Shown here: piece by piece, positions 34,731-46,937 of the stretch
Position numbering within the stretch: the first letter of the stretch is position 1
Layout of the letters: every line of letters starts with the position of its first letter
Source of the DNA: Brachionus manjavacas
Taxonomy: Eukaryota; Rotifera; Eurotatoria; Ploima; Brachionidae
NCBI GenBank assembly: GCA_019054805.1
Contig: JAHQIY010000046.1
Location: 62,001 to 126,000, forward strand
Direction: 5' to 3'
Length of the DNA stretch: 64,000 bases
The notes under the pieces: generated by a model
Seen by the model: the letters and a program-made list of their open reading frames with translations, nothing else
What the model was told of the DNA's origin: nothing
The model's database searches: none
Position numbers and translations under genes: made by a program

Positions 34731-35364
34731 AGATGTAATTGAAAATGATTTTTTGAAAAAATTGTTGCGGATTTTCTTGTCTAGCTATGATGAATTTAAG
34801 GATTCTTATGAATCATCTTACTAAAAACAAATAGTAAGAAAATCTTTTCAATAATCTTTAATAATTATTTTATTATTTATTTTCAATAATTTAAATAATC
34901 TTTTCAGGAAAATGAGTTATATTTATAACAATTAAATTTTTGATTTTTGTGGTTAAAAGAAGATTTCGGGAACGATTTTTCCGAATGAATAAATACCCCT
35001 AAATCTCTGGATTTTTTTTTTTAAAGTGCTTGCGTCATAGAGAAAGAGAAAAAAATTTAAAACATTGAGAATTTTTTTGTTTTTAAAGGTAAATAATTAT
35101 TAAATTTCAGAAGCAATTTATACTTTTTGTCTTGTTTTATGATAATTTTTGAGAGATTTTGAAATTTTAGATTTAAAACAGGTTTGGGTTTTACACTTTG
35201 TAAGTATCAATTTTACTGAACTTTATAAACTTTTTTTTTTTAAGTTTTTTTATCCACTTCGTCTTCACTGTTGTCTTTTTGTGGATGTGAAGAATCAAAG
35301 TTTTTCGTTCTTCGATCCATTTTCGGACGAAAATGATAATATTTATTATAAAAAGAAAAAGTGA
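34731..35364. other. Spacer S with Ulp1-like trace and a local AT expansion (unit K)
   Basis: Identical ORF trace to 24166-24381 at 35149-35364, again preceded by the GTAAGT...AG candidate intron. A private AT-rich expansion at about 34830-34895 (repeats of ataatct and ttattt) interrupts the spacer. Confidence 0.35.
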
Positions 35365-36295
35365 CAAAAAATTTAGAAGAGTCGACTAACTATTGGAACA
35401 AAATACTTACCAAGGATGGAAATGGAAACGAATGTGTTAAATAGAAAATTATGATTGATGCATATGTTAACCTGTATGGTCAAAGAAACTCATTTAAAAT
35501 CATTTGTAAAGTGGAAATTGGTAAGAAAGTATTTGAAAATTTGGTAAGTTCAAGTACATGTGAAGGATCAAAAATGTCCTGTGAGAATGATGATTGTATA
35601 TTTGATGATACGCCAAAGGAAATATTCAAGTGGCGAAGACCTGTAATGATTTATGGATTTGTGTGTGCTGCTAAATGAGTCACCTTGAAAAGCAAATCAA
35701 TTTTAATTTTCGAAACCTGTGATATTAAACAATTTGAATGTAAATGTAAGTCGTCATTTGTTTACTGGACCAAAGAAATTGTAAATTTCTGTCCTTATCG
35801 ACTTTTGGCAATTGGTTTAAATTTACCGTTTAATAATGTTTTTAGTAATACAAATGGCGATGAGATTTTCAAGATAAACCAAACCTTTAACGAATGTGGT
35901 ATGAAACTTTATGGTTCTACCGAAGGTATACTTTTGTCTTTTAATCGTAGAAATTTGACTAAAATCAAAGCTGATTTTATAACGATTCACAACCTTTTCT
36001 TAGCAAAAAGTGACGGAATCGAACTCAAGACTTATACAACCCAAGATAGATTGAAAGAAGAAATATGTAATATAGAACGAATGACGAACTTTCCGCCATC
36101 ACGAAGACCAGTTTGAGATTTTATACGCTGGGAATAAAACTTTAATTGTATATGTTAGAGATGTAATTATTGTGCCTTATTCGAAACAAGTTATATAATT
36201 GAAGTCGTAAAATTACGAGGGATGTACAAGAGATACAAAGGTCTGGTTTGAATTAAGTGGCCAAAGAAATACCGGATAGCTTAGTAAAAGTAATA
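35365..36295 (+). pseudogene. Envelope-like ORF remnant, 5' and middle parts (copy K)
   Basis: Open at 35451-35678 (cysteine-rich block, CIFDD variant) up to a TGA after FVCAAK. It reopens in another frame at 35685-36116 for 143 codons, with ETCDIKQFECKC, FCPYRL, INQTFNECGM and TTQDRLKEE. The end of this frame is a shift into PPSRRPV. It lacks the start and is joined at about 36296 to 275-bp repeat sequence. Confidence 0.5.
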
Positions 36296-36669
36296 TAATA
36301 AGATTGAATTTATAAAATTAATGAAATTAATTCAGTTAAATATCCAGTTTTGACTTTTCAAATATTAAAAAATGAATCAAAGACGCTAGAAAGAAATCAA
36401 TTTAGGATTTGAATCAAATTAATTTGATTAACGATAATTTTCTGAATAAATTCTATTCATAAATTTATGAAATTATATCATTTAAACATGCAGCATTTTT
36501 CTGTATAGTGAATTTGAAATGTTAATTAAAATTTAAAAAAGTTATGAAATCATAAAAACACGATTGCTAGTGATTTTCCCTATCAATTAAATTAATCAAA
36601 CTGGTGAAATTATTTGTTCCATTTATATGATCTCTTTAACTCGTCTTTTATTAATTTATATTTTAATTT
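36296..36669. repeat. 275-bp repeat fragment and partial module N (unit K)
   Basis: Same arrangement as at 31651-32034: a repeat fragment wedged between two envelope-like segments. Confidence 0.5.
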
Positions 36670-37345
36670 TTATTTAGAGATGTAATTATCGTGCCTAATT
36701 CGAAACAAGTTATATAATTGAAGTCGGAAAATTAGGACTGATGTCAAGAGATCCTAAGGTCTGGTTTGAATCAAGTGGCCAAAGAAATACCGGATAGCTT
36801 AGTAAAAGTAATATAATAAGATATGATAATGAGGAACAATGCAAAGCTAAAAGACAATGGGTTAGAAAAATTAATGATAAAATAATATCAATTGATAAAA
36901 ATGGAATTACTTGGTTGAAATCCAATCATTTAATATCAGAAAATAGCATCACTAGTGTAGTCGAATCGTTAAAATTCAATCATTATATGTCGATTAATGA
37001 TTTGATTAATCTAAATATAGAGTATCGACGTCTAAATATCGAATTTTAGTAAATGAAGATTTTGATAACTCTTATAATTATCGAGAATTACCGTTCGGGT
37101 AAGGTCATTCGATAAATTGGCTTAGGAACTCAATGGGAAATGGTTTGCTGGATAGGGGATAGACCCTCAGAAGATAGACCCTTCTAGATGCTGTTATAAA
37201 CATTTAAATAAAAGCTTACATCTTGTCTTAATTATAAGCCCGTATTCTTGACACGAACTCATGGGTATAAATAATGATTCCAATCTCAGTAATTGGAGAG
37301 ATATTTTTAGTAATCACACTAACGTATTAAAATTGTAAGAGCTCA
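36670..37345 (+). pseudogene. Envelope-like ORF, 3' part with anchor-like stretch (copy K)
   Basis: 3' block with several stops; the SINDLINLN region is readable near 36988. The hydrophobic anchor-like stretch is near 37275-37330. The antisense frame at 36710-36925 is a shadow. Confidence 0.45.
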
Positions 37346-37821
37346 ACAATTATTTAATAAGCTATTCAAAACTATTATTGTTTTACTTTTCATTAAGCCG
37401 CCTTTGTTTACCACTGTTATATCATTCATCCGTTTTATCCTTGATAAACAAATATCTAGTTTTGCCTTTTGAAATTTTAAAAAATGAATCAAAGAAGCTA
37501 AAAACAAACCAATTTAGGATTTTATTGAAATAAATATGATTATTTTCTGAATAAATTTAATTCAAAAAATTTTTGAAATTATTTTTTTCAATTTCAAACT
37601 TTTTTGTTAAAAAAATATTGATATGTTCATTTAAATTCAAAAAAAGATATAAAATGAAAAATTTTCGGTTGCTGATGATTTTCTGTAACAAATAAATACT
37701 AGAAAATACAAGAAATTGTTTCAATTAAATAGCCAGTTTTGACTTTTTAAATATATAAAAATGAATTAAAGACGTCAGGAACAAACAAAATGAGGATTCG
37801 TGTGAAATTAATTTGAATAAT
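37346..37821. repeat. 275-bp units 1 and partial 2 (unit K)
   Basis: Unit 1 from about 37449 and the first ~90 bp of unit 2. Cut at gaataatg (37821) and joined to MULE-upstream sequence at gtttgtacttggataccc. Confidence 0.55.
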
Positions 37822-38688
37822 GAATAATGTTTGTACTTGGATACCCAGTGTATATATTTCTCTTATTTTATTTCGTTTTGATGTAATTTGAAAATGATTT
37901 TTTGAAAAAATTGTTGCGGACTTTCTTGTCTAACTATGCTGAAGTTAAAGATTCTTATAAATTAATTTACTAAAAACAAATATTCTTTTCAGGAAAAATG
38001 AGTTTTATTTATTACTATTAAATTTATGATTTTTGTGTTTAAAAGAAGATTTCGGCAATGATTTTTGACAATGTATATAAACCTCTAAATCTCTGGAGTT
38101 TTTTTTTAAAAATTGCTTGCGTGATTGAGAAAGAGAAAAATATTTAAAACATAGAAATATTTTATTTTTTTGTTTCCAAAATGTAAACAATTATTTACTT
38201 TCAGAAGCAATTTATACTTTTTGTCTTGTTTTATGCTAATTTTGGAGAGATTTTAAAATTTATGATTTAAAACAGGTTTGGGTAACAAACTTAATAAGTA
38301 TCAATTTTACTTTATAAACCTTTTTTTAAGTTTTTTTATCCACTTCGTCTTCTCTGTTGTCTTTTTGTGGATGTGAAGAATCAAAGTTATTCGTTCTTCT
38401 ATCCATTTGTGGATGAAAATGATTTATTTTAAAAAGAAAAGTATATTAAAATATTTTTTTCACCAAATATTGGAATCTTGAAGTTGACGATGTATTCAAA
38501 AAATAATTTAAATTCAAAGGGTTTATCATTAAATATTGAAAAAAACCTTTGAATTAGTTTAATAAATCTTAATGTAACATAGTAAACATGCTTTGTAAAT
38601 TACAAAAATAAAATGAAAAAAAAATAGTTTTCTCAATCTTTAGAAAAAATCGATTATAAAAATTGAAATTTATAAACTCATTTTTTGA
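37822..38688. other. MULE scrap and spacer S before integrase copy L
   Basis: A ~55-bp scrap of the MULE core edge, then full-length spacer of the first type (like 6871-7680), with the candidate intron region disturbed near 38298 and the Ulp1-like trace near 38345-38430. No gene is called. Confidence 0.45.
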
Positions 38689-39445
38689 AATGGCCATGTT
38701 GAGTGCTTGAACAAAGAAATAGTAAGTTGTTTAAGAAAACATTGAGAGCAAAATCAACATGATTGGTCTAAATGGTTACCATTCGTATTCCTAGCATATC
38801 GGACAAGAATGCACTCAGAAACAAAGTTCTCCCCATTTGAACTAATGTTAGGTAGAAAAATGAATGGATTCAACGATTGAAGTTCCATCGATCCCGATTT
38901 CAAACACAATGCAGGAGAAGAACGTGTTAAGCAAATAGAAGATCTGATCGAGGATAAATATCCCACAGCACTCCAGAACATAACTAAAGCAAAATCCTCA
39001 CAAATCTAGGCTCAAAATAATAAAAGACCTTTAACTGAGAAAGTAATATCTACTGACTGAAAGGTCTGTATCCGCGTCATGGGACTGAATGAAAAATTGT
39101 TAAAATATCGTTGTCTGTTAACTGTTCAATGTCAAACAAAAAATGGTAACTACATTGTCGAAGAAGTCTTCAATAAAAAACTGTATGAAACATTTCCACT
39201 CCATAGATTAAAACTAGATAAGTCGCCTTCTACAAACGTGGGGAAGTACAAAGCTAATATTTGAAGTCAAAAAATAATAAACCATCGACTGAATAAAAAC
39301 AAAAAATATTAATTTCTAGTCAAATGTAAAAACCATTCACTTAAACATAATTCTCGCGTACCTATTGATTGTTTTTTGGGAAAGAAACCAATTCAAGATT
39401 ATTTGTCAAAGTTAAACAAACCTAAAAAAGTTGGTCGACCAAGAA
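38689..39445 (+). pseudogene. Ty3/gypsy-type integrase, C-terminal half (copy L)
   Basis: The AYRTRMHSETKFSP core end reads without the TGA seen in D and F (AGA kept). TGA codons remain in the FND motif (near 38878) and at the shared position (near 39057), and a TAG lies near 39007. The C-terminal domain is open at 39079-39264 with a 3-codon shortening (EKLLKYRC). A G-run change again throws the chromodomain-like part out of frame. The AT-hook core lies near 39432-39446. Confidence 0.7.
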
Positions 39446-39470
39446 AAACAATCATGTGTTATTTCCGAAT

Positions 39471-40810
39471 ATGTGGAATATTTTAATTACAAATTTATTC
39501 TTTCTCATAAAAACTAAGTCAACAGTAAGAATTAACGGAAGGTTAGTCTGTGAAACACCGGACAAAACTAATATTGAAGACACCCTAATTCTAAAAAACG
39601 TTAAGGACTGTAATGCAAGTCATGCCAATAAAAAGTAACAAAAAATTTAGTGCTGCTAAATGAGTTACCTTGAAGAGCAAATTAATTTTAATTTTCGAAA
39701 CCTGTGATATTAAACAATTTGAATGTAAATTTAGGTAGTAATTTGTTTACTGGACCAAAGAAAATGTAAATTTCTGTCCTTATCGACTTTAAATGGCAAT
39801 TGGTTTAAATTTACCGTTTAATAATGTTTTAAGTAATGCAAATGGCGATGAGATTTTCAAGATAAACCAAACCTTTAACGAATGTGGTATGAAATTTTAT
39901 GGTTCTACGGAAGGTATATTTTTTCTTTTAATCGTAGAAATTTGACTAAAATCAAAGCTGATTTTGTAACGATTCACAAACTTTTCTTAGCAGAAAGTGA
40001 CGGAATCGAACTCAAGACTCATTCGACCCAAGATAGATTTAAAGAAGAAATATGTGATATAGAACTGTGAAGCCGGCGAACTTTCCGCCATCACGAAAAC
40101 CAGTTTGAAATTTTATACGCTGGGAATAAAACTTTAATTATATAATTTAAAGATGTAATTATCGTGCCTAATTCGAAACAAGTTATATAATTGAAGTCGG
40201 AAAATTAGGACGGATGTCAAGAGATCCTAAGGTCTGGTTTGAATTAAGTGGCCAAAGAAATACCGGATAGCTTAGTAAAAGTAATATAATAAGATATGAT
40301 AATGAGGAACAATGCAAAGCTAAAGGACAATGGGTTAGAAAAATTAATGATAAAATAATATCAATTGATAAAAATGGAATTACTTGGTTGAAATCCAATC
40401 ATTTAATATCAGAAAATAGCATCACTAGTGAAGTCGAATCGTTAAAATTGAATCATTATATGTCGATTAATGATTTGATTAATCTAAATATAGAGTATCG
40501 ACGTCTAAATATCGAAATTTAGTAAATGAAGATTTTGATAACTCTTATAATTATCGAGAATTACCGTTCGGGTAAGGTCATTCGATAAATTGGCTTAAGA
40601 ACTCAATTGGAAATGGTTTGCTGGATAGGGGATAGACCCTCAGAAGATAGACCCTTCTAGATGCTGTTATAAACGTTTATATAAAAGCTTACATCTTGTC
40701 TTAATTATAAGCCCGTATTCTTGACACGAACTCATGGGTATAAATAATTATTCCAATCTCAGTAATTGGAGAGATATTTTTAGTAATCACACTAACGTAT
40801 TAAAATTTAA
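39471..40810 (+). pseudogene. Envelope-like ORF remnant with a large internal deletion (copy L)
   Basis: Signal-peptide-like start at ATG 39471 (NILITNLFFLI), open to 39638. It is joined at about 39650 to the middle block at tgctgctaaatgag, so the SCENDDC block is missing. The middle block is open at 39882-40070 (62 codons). The 3' block and the anchor-like stretch follow to about 40800. Confidence 0.5.
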
Positions 40811-41929
40811 AGAGCTCAACATTTATTTAATAAGCTATTCAAAAGTATAATTGTTTTACCATTCATTAAGCCGCCTTTGTTTATCATTGTCATCTCATTC
40901 ATCCGTTTTATCCTTAATTAATTTGATTAACGATCATTTTCTGAATAAATTTTTATTCATAAATTTACGAAATTATTTCATTTAAACATCGAGCATTTTT
41001 CTGTGTAGTGAATTTGGAATGTTAATTAAAATTTAAAAAAGTTATGAAATCATAAAAACACGATTGCTAATGATTTTCCCTAACAATTAAAATAAACAAA
41101 TTGATGAAATTATTTGTTCCATTTATTTGATCTCCTTAACTCGTCTTTTATATATTTTTATTATAAACTAAGTTTTGCAAAAAAACTTTATTCTCTTTAA
41201 GTTATCGGAATTTATCAATCAGCGTATGTAATTATGTTATATTAACCCTTTTAAAATCATCAATTATTATCTTTAAAAAATTAGTTGAACAAATAAAGTT
41301 TTTTGAATTTCGAAAATGAATAATCTTTCAAACGAGAATGTTGTAGCTTAATTTGAGAAATTGATTATAATCACAGTTTATAATGTGTTAAGTGTGTTTA
41401 TATTTCCCAAGCTAAAATCCGTAATTACGGTTTTCGGAAAATCATTAGGTTCTAATTTTTAAATGATGAAAAAATATTTTAAAGGTTTATTGATGTATTA
41501 TTATGTAATTTTCAGAAAAAAAAATAACTTTTCAAATTAATGACAGATTGATAAATTAAATTGATGAAAACTTAGAATTGAATATTATTGTCGCGACTCG
41601 GAAAATAACGAAATTTCTTAAATGATTCCTCAAGTCTTTTTCTAACAAGTCAAATTTAGAATTCGCTGCATGTGTATCAATACTCTTGTCTCTGAACTAT
41701 TTAAATAATCTGTGTTAATATCTTCCTAAATACTGAATAATCATTCGAATGTTTAATTTGAAATGATTTCAAGCCTTGTAGTTAATTTCCATTGATACTA
41801 TTTCAATTACATTAGATGATGTTAATTTGATTACAACTATTTCGAAAATACCAAATTGAAGTAGTTTTCAGACGATTTACAGGATACAATACCTTAGCAA
41901 AGATATTCGATTGCTCACTTGCTGTATTC
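40811..41929. repeat. 275-bp repeat fragment, module N and LTR-like scrap (unit L)
   Basis: A fragment of unit 3 from about 40915, module N at about 41140-41810, then the LTR-like extension to the join near 41915-41932 (gctgtattcagtatacag). The minus-strand conserved short frame near 41580-41680 is clean in this copy (THAANSKFDLLEKDLRNHLR). Confidence 0.55.
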
Positions 41930-42240
41930 AGTATACAGTAATTAACCCATTGAATTGATTTTGACTATACGTTTGTCCAATTCAACCCTATTAAAAGCTA
42001 GAGTCCATTGATGTGAATAGATTGTCGGAATCTCAACATATTTTTTTGTTGTTACAAAACTTGGATCACGATCTTTAGACTAGTTCGTGACAAACTCTTC
42101 CACACATCTCAAAAATTAATTCATCGGCAATTACTCTATGAAAGTCGATTCATTATTTATTACATTGTTTGTAGCTTCAAGTGCATTGTTTATACTTGGA
42201 TACCCAGGTGCATCTAACTCTCTTATTTTATTTCGGTAAG
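41930..42240 (-). pseudogene. MULE transposase core fragment without SWIM finger (unit M)
   Basis: Same truncated core as at 34421, with private substitutions near 42118 and 42135. Confidence 0.5.
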
Positions 42241-43048
42241 TTGTAATTTGAAAATGATTTTTTGAAAAAAATTGTTGAGGATTTTCTTGTCTAGCTATGA
42301 TGAATTTAAAGATTCTTATGAATCATCCTACTAAAAACAAATAATCTTTTCAGGAAAATGAGTTTAATTTATAACAATTAAATTTTTGATTTTTGTGGTT
42401 AAAAGAAGATTTCGGGAACGATTTTTCCGAATGAATAAATACCTCTAAATCTCTGGATTTTTTTTTTTAAAGTGCTTGCGTCATAGAGAAAGAGAAAAAA
42501 ATTTAAAACATTGAGAATTTTTTTGTTTTTAAAGGTAAATAATTATTAAATTTCAGAAGCAATTTTCACTTTTTGTCTTGTTTTATGATAATTTTTGGGA
42601 AATTTTGAAATTTTAGATTTAAAACAGGTTTGGGTTTTACCCTTTGTAAGTATCAATTTTAATGAACTTTATTAACTTTTTTTTTTTAGTTTTTTTATCC
42701 ACTTCGTCTTCACTGTTGTCTTTTTGTGGATGTGAAGAATCAAAGTTTTTCGTTCTTCGATCCATTTTCGGAAGAAAATATTTATTATAATAAGAAAAAG
42801 TATATTAAAATATTTTTTTCACCAAATTTTGGCATCTTGAAGTTGACGATGAATTCAAAAAATCGTTTCAATTTAAAAGGGTATATCATTAAATATTATA
42901 ATAAACATTTGAATTAGTTTAATAAATCTTAATGTAACATAGTAAACATGCTACGTAAATTACAAAAATAAAATAAAAAAAAAAAATTTTTCTCAATCTA
43001 TAGAAAAAATCGATAATAAAAATTGAAATTTATAAACTAATTTTTTGA
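42241..43048. other. Spacer S before integrase copy M
   Basis: Hybrid spacer: its first part matches units G-K, its last part matches units B and D (tggcatcttgaagttgacg). The candidate intron is near 42646-42690. The plus-strand frame at 42726-42917 includes the DVKNQSFSFFDPF trace and then runs into spacer sequence. Confidence 0.4.
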
Positions 43049-43630
43049 AATGGCCATGTTGAGTGCTTGAACAAAGAAATAGTAAGTTGTTTAAGAAAAC
43101 ATTGAGAGCAAAATCAACATGATTGGTCTAAATGGTTACAATTCGTATTGCTAGCATATCGGACAAGAATGCACTCAGAAACAAAGTTCTCCCCATTTGA
43201 ACTAATGTTAGGTAGAAAAATGAATGGATTCAACGATTGAAGTTCCATCGATCCCGATTTCAAACACAATGCAGGAGAAGAACGTGTTAAGCAAATAGAG
43301 GATCTGATCGAGGATAAATATCCCACAGCATTCCAGAACATAACTAAAGCAAAATCCTCACAAATCAAGGCTCAAAATAATAATAGACCTTTAACTGAGA
43401 AAGTAATATCTACTGACTGAAAGGTCTGTATCCGCGTCATGGGACTGAATGAAAAATTACAACCAAAATATCGGCGTCTGTTCACCGTTCTATGTCAAAC
43501 AAAAAATGGTTACATTGTCGAATAAGTCTTCAATCAAAAACTGTATGACACATTTCCACTTCATAGATTAAAACTAGATTAGTCGCCTTCTACTAACAGG
43601 GGGATGTACGAAGTTAATATTTTAAGTCGA
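43049..43630 (+). pseudogene. Ty3/gypsy-type integrase, C-terminal half (copy M)
   Basis: Core end with AGA kept, TGA in the FND motif and TGA at the shared position. The C-terminal domain has a 6-bp deletion (NGYIVE) and a TAA in place of the E of VEEVF near 43523. An out-of-frame tail leads into 43631-43760. The AT-hook region is deleted. Confidence 0.65.
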
Positions 43631-43650
43631 AAAAATAATAAACCATCAAC

Positions 43651-44768
43651 TGAATAAAAACTAAAAATATTAATTTTTATTCAAATGTAAAAACCATGCA
43701 CTTAAACATAATTCTTGTGAACCTATTGATAGTTATTTGGAAAAGAAACCAATTCAAGATTGATTGATGCATATGTTAACCTGTTTGGTTAAAGAAACTC
43801 ATTCGTAATGTGGAAATTGGTAAGAAAGTATGTGAAAATTTGGTAAGTTCAAGTTCATGTGAAGGATCAAAAATGTCCTGTGAGAATGATGATTGTATAT
43901 TTGATGGTACGCCTAAAGAAATATTCAAGTGGCGAAGACCTGTAATGATTTATGGATTTGTGTGTGCTGCTAAATGAGTTACCTTGAAAAGCAAATTAAT
44001 TTTAATTTTCGAAACCTGTGATATTAAACAATTTGAATGTAAATTTAAGTCGTCATTTGTTTACTGGACCATAGAAATTGTAAATTTCTGTCCTTATCGA
44101 CTTTATATGGCAATTGGTTTTAAATTTACCGTTTAATAATGTTTTTAGTAAAACAAATGGCGATGAGATTTTCAAGATAAACCAAACCTTTAACGAATGT
44201 TGTATGAAACTTTATGGTTCTACGGAAGGTATCTTTTTGTCTTTTAATAGTAAAAATTTGACTAAAATCAAAGCTGATTTTGTAACGATTCACAACCTTT
44301 TCTTAGCAGATAGTGACGGAATCGAACTCAAGACTTATACAACAAAAGATAGATTGAAAGAAGAAATATGTAAAATAGAACTGTCAAGCCTACGAACTTT
44401 CCGCGATCACGAAGACCAGTTTGAAATTTTATACGCTGGGAATAAAACTTTAATTGTATATGTTAGAGATGTAATTATCGTGCCTAATTCGAAACAAGTT
44501 ATATAATTGAAGTCGGAAAATTACGACGGATGTACAAGAGATCCTAAGGTCTGGTTTGAATTAAGTGGCCAAAGAAATACCGGATAGCTTAGTAAAAGTA
44601 ATATAATAAGATATGATAATGAGGAATAATGCAAAGCTAAAGGACATTGGGTTAGAAAAATTAATGATAAAATAATATCAATTGATAAAAATGGAATTAC
44701 TTGGTTGAAATCCAATCATTTAATATCAGAAAAAAGCATCACTAGTGAAGTCGAATCGTTAAAATTTA
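43651..44768 (+). repeat. Left arm of a 1.1-kb inverted repeat
   Basis: This arm runs from aactgaataaaaactaaa to gaagtcgaatcgttaaaat and returns in reverse complement at 45824-46937. Both arms share the private junction caagattgattgatgcatat, so they descend from the same rearranged copy. Differences are scattered substitutions and small indels. The spacer of about 1.05 kb holds the 3' end of the envelope-like ORF, 275-bp repeats and module N. Confidence 0.85.
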
Positions 44769-44955
44769 ATCATTATATGTCGATTAATGATTTGATTATT
44801 CTAAAAATAGATCTATCGACGTCTAAAAATCGAAATTTAGTAAATGATGATTTTGATAACTCTTATAATTATCGAGGATCACCGTTCGGTTTAGGTCATT
44901 CCATAAATTGGCTAAAGAACTCAATGGGAAATGGTTTGCTGGATAGGGGATAGAC
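43765..44955 (+). pseudogene. Envelope-like ORF remnant (copy M)
   Basis: Starts after a private deletion that removes the signal-peptide-like start and about 60 codons. The cysteine-rich block lies near 43850-43975, with a TGA after FVCAAK. From 44114 to 44506 a 130-codon frame spans INQTFNECCM (G changed to C), LSSLRTFRDHEDQFEILYAGN and VYVRDVIIVPNSKQVI, the most complete version of this central part. The 3' block is open at 44705-44953. The anchor-like stretch is deleted (joined at tcttgtttaattcttt). Confidence 0.55.
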
Positions 44956-45823
44956 CCTCAGAAGAAAGACCCTTCTAGATGCTGATATATACATTTAAAT
45001 AAAAGCTTACATCTTGTTTAATTCTTTACACGAACTCTAGAAAATATAAGAAATTGTTTCAATTAAATAGCCAGTTTTGACTTTTTAAATATACAAAAAT
45101 GAATTAAAGACGTCAGGAACAAACAAAATGAGGATTCGTGTGAAATTAATTTGAATAATGACAATTTTATTGAATAAATTAAATCAAAAAATAAATGAAA
45201 TTATTTCATTTAAAAATCAAGCATTTTTCTGTACAGATATTTGAAATGTTTATTAAAATTTAAAAAAAAAGGTATAAAATAATAAAAACACGATTGCTAA
45301 TGATTTTCCCTAACAATTAAATTAATCAAATTAATGAAATTATTTGTTCCATTTATTTGATCTCCTTAACTCGTCTTTTATATATTTTTATTATAAACTA
45401 AGTTTTGCAAAAAAACTTGATTCTCTTTAAGTTATCGGAATTTATCAATCAGCGTATGTAATTATGTTATATAAACCCTTTTAAAATCATCAATAATTAT
45501 CTTTAAAAAATTAGTTGAACAAATAAAGTTTTTTGAATTTCGAAAATGAATAATTTTTCAAACGAGAATGTTGTAGCTTAATTTGAGAAATTGATTATAA
45601 TCACAGTTTATAATGTTTTAAGTGTGTTTATATTTCCCAAGCTAAAATCCGTAATTACGGTTTTCGGAAAATCATTAGGTTCTAATTTTTAAATGATGAA
45701 AAAATATTTTAAAGGTTTATTGATGTATTATTATGTAATTTTCAGAAAAAAAAAATTGCTTTTCAAATTAATGACAAATTGATAAATTAAATTGATGAAT
45801 AAATATTAATATTTGATATCTTA
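44956..45823. repeat. 275-bp units and module N in the inverted-repeat spacer
   Basis: Unit 2 with parts of unit 3 at about 45040-45350 and a module N that stops near 45800 at an AT-rich scrap (ataaatattaatatttgatat). No gene is seen. Confidence 0.5.
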
Positions 45824-46937
45824 GAATTTTAACGATTCGACTTCACTAGTGATGCTATTTTCTGATAATAAATGATTGGATTTCAACCAAGTAATTCCAT
45901 TTCTATCATATTATTTTATTATAAATTTTTCTAACCCAATGTCCTTTAGCTTTTCGTTGTTCCTCATTATCATATCTTATTATTTTACTTTTACTAAGCT
46001 ATCCTGTATTTCTTTGGCCACTTAATTCAAACCAGACCTTTGGATCTCATGTACATCCGTCGTAATTTTACGACTTTAATTGTATAACTTGTTTCGAATT
46101 AGGGAATATAATTACATCTCTAACATATACAATTAAAGTTTTATTCCAAGCGTATAAAATTTCAAACTGATCTTCGTGATGGCGGAAAGTTCGTCGGCTT
46201 CACAGTTCTATATCACATATTTCTTCTTTCAATCTATCTTGGGTCGTATGAGTCTTGAGTTCGATTCCGTCACTTTCTGCTAAGAAAAGGTTGTGAATCG
46301 TTATAAAATCAGCTTTGATTTTAGTCAAATTTCTACGATTAAAAGACAAAAAATACCTTCCGTAGAACCATAAAATTTCATACCACATTCGTTAAAGGTT
46401 TGGTTTATCTTGAAAATCTCATCGCCATTTGTTTTACTAAAAACATTATTAAACGGTAAATTTAAAACCAATTGCCATATAAAGTCAATAAGGACAGAAA
46501 ATTACAATTTCTATGGTCCAGTAAACAAATAACGACTTAAATTTACATTCAAATTGTTTAATAACACAGGTTTCGAAAATCAAAATTAATTTGCTTTTCA
46601 AGGTAACTCATTTAGCAGCACACACAAATCCATAAATCATTACAGGTCTTCGCCACTTGAATATTTCTTTAGGCGTACCATCAAATATACAATCATCATT
46701 CTCACAGGACATTTTTGATCCTTCACATGAACTTGAACTTACCAAATTTTCACATACTTTCTTACCAATTTCCACATTACGAATGAGTTTCTGTAACCAA
46801 ACAGGTTAACATATGCATCAATCAATCTTGAATTGGTTTCTTTTCCAAATAACTATCAATAGGTTCACAAGAATTATGTTTAAGTGCATGGTTTTTACAT
46901 TTGAATAAAAATTAATATTTTTAGTTTTTATTCAGTT
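45824..46937 (-). pseudogene. Envelope-like ORF remnant on the minus strand; right arm of the inverted repeat
   Basis: Reverse-complement copy of the envelope-like ORF. The minus-strand frame at 46200-46388 covers FYGRYFLSFNRRN to RLKEEICDIEL. The SCENDDC block is near 46690. Substitutions and indels relative to the left arm include a GTT-to-GTA change in the primer-distal FG motif region and small losses near 46795. It is the only envelope-like copy in this orientation. Its outer end abuts the GC-rich island. Confidence 0.65.

Noticed and set aside
34579..34824. Open plus-strand frame of 81 codons
   Set aside because: Antisense to the MULE core fragment, which has the better-supported TNNALE and RCVEEFV motifs.
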